From Sphagnum compactum (Eukaryota; Bryophyta; Sphagnopsida; Sphagnales), in the NCBI GenBank assembly GCA_965153455.1, contig OZ234495.1, positions 20,952,875-21,016,874 of the forward strand: DNA of 64,000 nt, given 5' to 3'. The first letter of the stretch is position 1, and each line of letters starts with the position of its first letter. Of the stretch, positions 56,828 to 64,000 are shown one piece after another. A model generated the notes under the pieces. The model saw only the letters and a list, made by a program, of their open reading frames with translations, did no database searches and was not told the DNA's origin. The position numbers were made by a program, and so were the translations under genes.

Positions 56828-57183
56828 AAACCATTCTTTTCCAACTTTGGTGCAATTTGCATCTTTGCATTCTTGGGAACTTTTATCGCATCAATCCTCA
56901 CTGGAATCCTAATGTAAGTGCCCACTCCAAAACCTTTGTTTTTGTTGTTCGGATTTTTAAAAAAAGATTCCAAGAGTTTTACTAGCAACTTGAACACTAT
57001 AGTTTGTTATAGTATTGCTTCAATGGCCTCCTTGGGTTTCTGTACTCATTTTTTCAGTAACATTTTTTGCAAGTACCTGGGTGTTTGTTCTTCCTTATGT
57101 ATAGGCTTCCATTCCAAGGGAGCATCACGTTTGGGGCTCTCATTTCAACAACAAATCCAGTTTCAGTCTTGGCCGTTTTCCAA
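56828..57183 (+). pseudogene. Endosomal Na+/H+ (K+/H+) exchanger NHX5/6-type exon fragments
   Basis: Exon 1 (56828-56913): KPFFSNFGAICIFAFLGTFI then ASILTGILM, ending at a GTAAGT donor. Exon 2 (about 57072-57183), after a TGCAAG acceptor-like site: FLMYRLPFQGSITFGALIST then TNPVSVLAVFQ, with one frame change near its start. These match the consecutive membrane segments QPFFSNFGAI...GTFIA and LMFGALISATDPVTVLxIFQ of endosomal NHX antiporters. The ion-binding ATDPV is TTNPV, losing the key Asp. Not functional. Confidence 0.8.
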
Positions 57184-57429
57184 GTATTGAATTCCTTAGT
57201 GTTACACAATATGAAGCACCTTATAATCTTATGGAGGGAGTTTCAAAAATCTTTTGACCGTCATAATCGAAAGATTATAATGTAAAGACCCCTTGAAAAC
57301 CTTTGTGTGCGCACACATGCGAGTTTGTGTGATGATCCAAGCAATCCATAATAGTTATCACCTTTTAGAATCATATCATTAGAAAGTGGGTATTTAGTAT
57401 AAAATCCTTGCCCTTTTTACAAACTTTGT

Positions 57430-57760
57430 TGGTTTCAAGTTTTGTAGCAAGTTTTTTTAGGGAAGCCAATTGAGGAACCTGAAGTTTGTTATAAGGTCGA
57501 TTTATTAAAACATGGTGCTTGGACAATTTCAATACCAAGTGCTCAACAAAGGAAGTAGAAGTTGGGGTTCTAGCTATGGAGGCTTTCTCTCCAGAAACTA
57601 GAGATCAAATTGAAACCATCCATGTAATGGAAAATTAGGAAGAAACCTTCCTATTAACTGGGAGTCACTGTATCAAGCTGGGGATAGTACAAGAATGGCT
57701 ATGGGCTCTCTCTTAGATTGGTTAGCTAAAGGAGATGTTGTAGACTCCTAGATTGTATCC
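57430..57760 (+). pseudogene. Exon-like remnants, unrecognised
   Basis: After the acceptor TTTTTTTAG (57459) a frame reads KPIEEPEVCYKVDLLKHGAW then TISIPSAQQRK. A second nearby frame reads LAMEAFSPETRDQIETIHVM. A third reads NWESLYQAGDSTRMAMGSLL. They look like decayed coding sequence by composition, but I recognise no family. Confidence 0.3.
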
Positions 57761-59735
57761 ATTAATGTTTTGGTATTGTCTAATAAAGGTGAGACCTACA
57801 TGCAGCTTTTATTACTTTCACAGTATTTTTGGTGCTTCTTGTCTAGTAGTCCACACATTTCCATGATTGGTTAGGTTAATTATGTGTACCAATGAAATAA
57901 GAAGAAAAAGAGATTAATGTCAAGTCTTTTTTAGGTGAAGAGGTGGTGTAGTGTATCTAGAAGGAGGGAGAAGGTGATAGAAAGTGGCCAATCATCCATG
58001 AAGATGGGAAGCTTGTTGTTGAAACAATTTGTTGTCCTTTGGCTTTTGACATATATGTTAAAAAAATGACAATAGAGATGGCCACAAATTTGAATAATGA
58101 AATTTATGATAACATGGGAGCTAATTAGAAAGAAAGGGTCAAATGCATTTATAGGGGGAGCTCTTCGTGGCTTCAAAATCCAGCTCTTCAATTTTTGAAG
58201 GATAACACTTGGTCAGTTATTGGAAGCCCCCAATTTAGTGCGGCATAAGCTAGCAAACCCTAACCCAAGATCCATGGCTCCTAGTCTGCACCAGTTATCA
58301 AGACTCCATTATTTGACTCAAGTACTATTCAACTAAATTACACCTGATCTTTTTGAATTGGAGGTGTTATCATAGAGTATGTATTGATATTGTGGCACTT
58401 TACACTTAAGGTTTAACAAAGCAATAGGCATGTCAACTGTGAAAACATTGTAATAGTTTGAATATGGTGCTAAGGTTTTTTGGGAGGTGGTTTACATGCT
58501 TTGTAGATAACAATGAAGCGAATAAAGCAAAATATTCCTCTTAGACTTCAAATACATCAGAAGTTATGAAACCTGAAAGTTGTGAAATTATTGAAGTCAA
58601 GAGGCTATGAAACCTGAAAGTTGTATTCCTTGAAAACCAATCAATAGATTTTAATGTGTGGCCTTTGAAGATGATGATTTCAAATATCTCAAGATATTGG
58701 CAGTTGGGGTGCAATTTGTAGTAGTTCAATGAAAGCTGTATATTGGGTTGCAATTATGTTTACATGATGTGGTTTTCTGGGCATGCCACAATTGTAAGTT
58801 TATGTATGTGTATGTTTTTATGAGCTAGTTTCTTGGGTGGAGCTTCAAAGTTGGAGAAATCATTTAATTCATTCTCTCCATTGGCTGACACAAAATAAAT
58901 TCTTGCCCTGCGGCGAACAATTGATAGAAAATTAGTTATGTTACTGGAAACAGTCCATCTACCCACTAGATACTCATTAGATACTTCCATTTCATACTTC
59001 CATTTTCATAAATATGTCCATATTTTTATTTATTTATTTATTTTATTTATTTTTATATTTCCATTTTTATACTCTTTTATACTTTGATTTTCAAAATATT
59101 CAAGGACTTCAGTACAAGTGCCAAAGGTGAAAATCTTTCCATCCCCAATAAAGTTTTTGCTTGATTTGGTCTATCCATGTAGCAACTTCTCCATGCATTT
59201 GTATTATCAATTCATGTGTTTTTCCTCTTGTTATCTTACCAACTAATGGTGACCCACTCAACATATATCGATATGCATTGTGAATTTGTCCATTTTGTAG
59301 AGAACATGACTTGTGTCAAATTTATTTCCAAGAAAACAGATGTGTCATGATCAAATTGACTAACCACTATTTCAACCTCAACACATTCACCTACCCATGT
59401 GTGGTGGTCAAATGGTACAATTATTTCACTAATGTTCTGTCGGCCTCCTAAATGTGGCTAGATGTTCAAGTCCACTTTAGGTCATTGAAGTTGTATGCAG
59501 AAAAGCAAAGTTAGGTTTCTCTTATTGCTGATTTACTTCTATTGATTCTACTACAAATGGAACGCCCAGCTAACCCAATGTACTATGGATAACCCAATGC
59601 CTACTAACCATTTCCATGTGGAGTCTTCACCATGGGAGGCCTGGTGGTCCCTATCATGGTGGAAAACCAGAAGCTCACTTTGGAAGGAACATGCTTGGGT
59701 TGGGTGGGAAGTTGGATGTTCAATTTGTGTAGGGT
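57760..59735. other. Intergenic, no gene recognised
   Basis: AT-rich, with a TTTATTTATTTATTTTATTT run at about 59025-59060. Short frames lack motifs. Confidence 0.45.
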
Positions 59736-60023
59736 GTGAAAATCTTTGATGGAACTAAAATCGTACCTAGCATTCAATTCACCAAGATATGGTGCCTACG
59801 AAACTGTGCTTCAAGTGTACGGACACCACAAACTCAACTTGTACATGTTGGTGGGGATGAATTGGGGTCTATATATGTATCAACACTGAAGTTGAAGGAA
59901 AATTGGATTAGATGTGCATTTATGTATAATTACAGTTGCCATAAAATGGGATTAGCTCCAGATGGTGAAGTAGAAGCATCAATGGATCTTGTGGCGCCGG
60001 AAAGACCAAGTCATTATGGATAG
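59736..60023 (+). pseudogene. NBR1 FW (four-tryptophan) domain exon fragment
   Basis: An open frame reading KIFDGTKIVPSIQFTKIWCL then RNCASSV, TQLVHVGGDELGSIYVSTLK and, after a low-similarity insert, LAPDGEVEASMDLVAPERPS. This follows the NBR1 domain pattern: DGT...PxTxFTKxWxxRNxG, GTQLVxxGGD, then E(V/L)xxSxDLxAPxxPGxY. NBR1 is the plant selective-autophagy receptor. The middle insert and loss of the following YISYWR segment mark this as a fragment. Confidence 0.7.
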
Positions 60024-60029
60024 TGTGAA

Positions 60030-60780
60030 GTAGGTGATACTTTTGGTTTCTAATAAACCTATTGAGTTGAGAGCTATGGTTGTCAAATTTATGTTCATAG
60101 GTCTTGAGAGAATTTAATAGAAAAATCTCCCCAACATTTCCAAAGGTTTTTTGGTGGTTTTCAGGTATAAAGACTTAATAAATGTGTTTGTTTTTAGGTT
60201 TTGAAGGTGGGCGTTGATGCAACCACTCCTAAGGCTCCACAAAAATTGAAAGGGCTTGCAGAGTCCTATTTCTTGATCAAAGATCAAGATGATGAAGTTG
60301 AAAGATTCAAGGGTGAAGATTTCACGACTGTAGGAAGATGCATTCAGTATTGGTAAAGTTGTTGATTATGCAGATCCAAAGTTAGTGAGGGTTGTCATGG
60401 AGAAAGTTCCTAAAGTTATCAAGTTTTTAATGGTTATGGCAATGTGCAACACAATTATTCCATGTAAAAGGTGGGCACACTTCAAGCTTTTGATTTTTAT
60501 TTTCTAAGAAAGCACTATTGTGTTGGAGTTAAACTCAATGCAACTACTTGGCATTCCCCATGTATCATTGGCTTTTCTTTTCATTATATTCCTCTTTTCT
60601 TATTTGGTACATGATGGGCTAGTGTAGTGCGAGTGGGGCATTAGTCTACAAGGCACAATCATAGGATGAAGATGCGATTGTCCAAGTAGTTGCTCAATTG
60701 CAAGTGTTGTTATGTAGCAAAATGGGATCGATTGTTGGTGGGTATCTTTCGTTTCACCACAATTTTGCTACATCTGATAT
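60030..60780 (+). pseudogene. Second copy of the unknown-exon/ALA2 fragment block
   Basis: 60035-60320 repeats the end of the 54.4-54.7 kb block (VLKVG(V/F)(D/E)ATTPxAP, LKGLAESY). 60335-60470 encodes VDYADPKLVRVVMEKVPKVI then KFLMVMAMCNTIIP and a donor AAAG/GTGGGC, equivalent to ALA2 just before the AQSQ segment (FLTVMAICNTVLP). 60654-60760 repeats the AQS-EDA fragment but with TAG in place of Gln. Together with 55.2-55.7 kb it supplies consecutive parts of the same parental flippase. Confidence 0.7.
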
Positions 60781-63700
60781 ATAGTTCAAATATTTGTGAC
60801 ATATAGGTAATTAGGAATGAACCTTGTTCAGAAGTATCTCATTAAAGATGCAACACTAAGGGAGTCAATCAAAGCTAATCTCATTGACAAAGCCGCATGG
60901 TCATGGAAATGTGCACGCGTTACTTCATTCCAATGGACTCCTTCCCAAGTGGTATTGCACTCTCATAATGCTAGAACTACATGTAATTACTTGTAGCTTA
61001 GCAGCCTTGGTGGCTTAACTTCAGATGAATTCATAGCTTATTGATGTAAATGGTAGTTTTTCATAGACAAGCAAAGCCATTAGGAAGATGATATGTTGAT
61101 GTAGTGTGGGTTGCTATGTTTAGGCAACAGGAAGGACAAATGTGGGTGCTTGCTTTTCAAGGTGAATATGGTATACACCTATATGGCAAGGTATCAGTTT
61201 TTGCACATTATCACAAGCTAAAACATCTTATAAGAAATAATCACAAGGTTTTCTTTATGTTTTCCTTTTCCTCAAGCCATGCTCATGTAGAAGGATACAA
61301 CTAACAATGCCATTCTTCCTACATTTGCCAGTGATGGATATCTATTGACAGGAGAGACACGAGGACATGAGGTTAATGGATAGTCATAAATACATGAAAC
61401 TACTAGGCATCAGAATGTTGAAATTTTCAATTTCTAAAGGGCAGTGAAGAATTTGAAACCCTCAGAATATGGATACATCTCAATGCTCTAAATGCTGAAA
61501 TCGGGTGAAAACAATTTGGCAGAATAGAGTAGGCTCAAAAGATGTATGGCTTTCACTATGTTCAACCTATATTGGGTTAATAGTCATTATGTGGTGGGCA
61601 TGAACACATGTCTATCACCAAGGATCTAAACATGGATGGTGTGTGTGAATGGTTGGATCCACAGGTGTTGGACATTTGGTTAGATGATCCCCTTGTGAAG
61701 AATAATGCAGAGGATGCAATGAAGGCAAGATTTTTTCTTCTATGGTATGAAAATCACAACATATGAATTCAACATTTACATATCATATTGTTCTTTTTCA
61801 AATACCAATACTATTTTTATGATGTAGGTTTTCCTTTAAGGTTATTATGACATGTACTAGAGGTATTGTCAAAATATTGAATGTAATGATTTTCCATTGT
61901 ATCAACCTTGTACTTATGCATATTTGAATACAAAATAACCAACTTAAATGTTAGATTGGATGTTTTGTTCATATCAATGTCGTGTTTCATTTTCTTGGGT
62001 GGTCTACGCATATGTCATTTGAACCATTTGTATGTTGATACTCTACCCAATGTATACTTTATTATTGTTTTCACATCTAATGATATACACAAAATGCTCT
62101 TATATGTTGTTTAAGGAGTTGCTCCCTTTTTTGTAGGTTCATTGCGTTTCTGGACAACATTATTTGCAGTTGGATTTTTCTTGTTGTTCTTTGATCCAAG
62201 AGGTCGATTTTTGAGCACTTGACTTGCCAATGAAACTTGTCAGTTGAGCATTGATTTTTTTGCAGGAGATCCCATGTTTGAAGAAAGATAACAAAGGGTA
62301 AGGATGCAGATTCATCTTTCATAATTACATCCAACTTTTGAAGAACATTCTCCATGGCCTGTTAGGATAAAGAAAGGTAAGATGGCATGTCATTTCTTTT
62401 TGTCAAACTCAAAGTACATACGTTTGAGGTGGTATGGACTCAAAGCCCCCTTGTAGGTAGACTGTATTTCTTGATGGATGAGACTATATGCATCTTGCTT
62501 ATTGAGATGAATGTCATCTTGGTCGTAGTTGACATTCAAAACATCCATGAAAGTAAAAGCATGAATTGAAATTTGTGAAAATTGTTAGCAATTGTAGATG
62601 ACTTGTCTGATCCTAAATGACTAATTATATGGAGTAGTCATATGAACACTCACATTGTCCCCCTTTATGTGGTTAGTTTCAAGTTGAACCTCAAATGACA
62701 CAATAAGTTTCTACATTTGTATATGGACACTTCTTGATGAAGGAACTAGATTTATAATTTTTACATCATTGCATAGTTTGGTGGATATTTATTTTCAAAG
62801 GACTAGGTTGGAATTAGGAATGTATGAAATTTCATGTTATTTGTATGTCAGACCTAACACATATTATTGAATTGAAATACTCATGCAAAGTAGTTATTGT
62901 ACTTGCATCTATCCTATTAAATTGGGTTTTATGTTGTTCAACATTGAATCTAAAGATACTAGTGTTTTCTTGATTTGGAGTTCCACCTAGAGATGAAGGC
63001 TAGCTATGCCCGGTGTGTGAATGCAAAATGGTCTATAAAAATGATCAATGCTTACATGAGCACAACCTTTGAAATTGAGATTACATGGGAAGTGAGTCCT
63101 TCAATCCTTTAGATTTGTAGAAACTAAATTGTAACCTCTTGGTTTGACGAATTATAATCTAATTTAAATATCTGCATGAAGACATATTTTCCAACTATGT
63201 TTGTGTACTTTTGTTGTTAAATCAAATTATGCCATGAAAGGCAAAGAATTTGTTGCAAAAGAACTAAAAATTAGATTAAAACATGACATTTTAGATTTGG
63301 AATCATGTTATTTTGATCAAAGATTCAACTATCTCTGTCAATAGGAGTGTGTGGAGCTCTGATGGAAATCTATTGATGTTAACATCAAAATCAAACAATA
63401 TTACATTTTTTTGTAACAACTTGGTCTAACTTATAGTAAGGCCTTTTGTATGTAGAATACCTGGACATGGCAAGTAGTTGTTGTGTGTTGAGAAAAATAT
63501 TATCTTTTTTTGCACCCAACCATTTATAAATTCTTTCAGTTGTCAATAGCTTTGAAATGATTGTAATCCTGACATCCACAATTGTCCAAAAGTGTTTCTT
63601 GGCCCGTGGTAACACACCATTACTTTTTTTATGGTGATATTGGTGCTTTGTTTGGTGCCAACATAGGAAATTGAAGTGCAGATTTTGCTATCAGATTTTT

Positions 63701-64000
63701 GAGCACAAAATCTAGTCTATTTGAAGAACTTGAAGCCATGATTGCAAAAATCAAAAATTAAGTTAATTACTTGTCGTGTTATTTCTTTCTTTTATACACA
63801 TTGAGATGGAAGTTGAAAAGACAGCAGAGATGATAGATTATCTAAGATGGTAGCTGTTGGAAACCATAAAGTGAATTCTTGAAGATGTTTGGACCACATT
63901 TGAAATTATCGTATTAGTGGGTGGCAGTATTGATTACATTTCCTTTGTTAGCAGTGGCAATTGCCCCTTGAAAGGATGCCTATCATCCAAGAGCAGATTT
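60780..64000. other. No gene recognised to window end
   Basis: Scattered exon-like bits, such as 60820-60955 ([20 protein letters not shown]), 61104-61200 (WVLAFQGEYGIHLYGKVSVF) and 61630-61735 (DGVCEWLDPQVLDIWLDDPL), suggest the captured-exon region continues to about 61.7 kb. I cannot assign them. 61.8-64 kb is AT-rich with nothing supportable. Confidence 0.35.

Overview
This is nuclear DNA of a land plant. It is AT-rich, with long intergenic tracts of old transposons, short exons bounded by GT-AG splice sites, an AP2/ERF DNA-binding domain, a Ty3-type LTR retrotransposon primed by initiator tRNA-Met, and exon fragments of typical plant housekeeping genes (P4-ATPase, methylcrotonyl-CoA carboxylase, endosomal NHX, NBR1). 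A Slo/BK-like K+ channel relic and much old repeat DNA suggest a non-flowering lineage (bryophyte, fern, lycophyte or gymnosperm). I cannot name the species.

The main architecture is a tandem segmental duplication. Unit A (about 3.4-22.25 kb) reappears as unit B (about 23.6-48.2 kb), diverged by substitutions and by private insertions: a solo LTR in A, organelle-like rRNA/group II intron DNA in B, a 641-bp TIR element in B, and a different 36-44 kb interior in B. Each unit carries, on the minus strand, the same two genes. The first encodes a large unrecognised protein with one 1.78-kb last exon (10148-11924 in A, 31739-33515 in B). In A this is preceded by an AP2/ERF exon and by an array of 39- and 57-bp acidic microexons, all in splice phase 2. 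In B the AP2 exon is replaced by an unrelated exon joined at the same 3' end. Directly 3' of it lies a decayed Slo/BK-type K+ channel gene (S4, S6 and RCK pieces), broken differently in the two units.

Left edge (1-1.9 kb): degenerate gag, primer-binding site and 5' LTR of a minus-strand retrotransposon, then a lone terminal exon (2.2-2.4 kb). 36.8-37.7 kb: an unrecognised two-frame gene with a possible organelle-targeting N-terminus. 38-44 kb: repeats, MITEs and a foldback element. 48-54 kb: mostly featureless AT-rich DNA with a decayed hAT-type transposase.

54-61 kb: a plus-strand mosaic of exon fragments from at least four unrelated genes (ALA2-type flippase, methylcrotonyl-CoA carboxylase alpha, endosomal NHX, NBR1), many with splice sites still visible. 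It looks like exon capture or serial duplication into a decaying region. I recognise nothing beyond about 60.8 kb.
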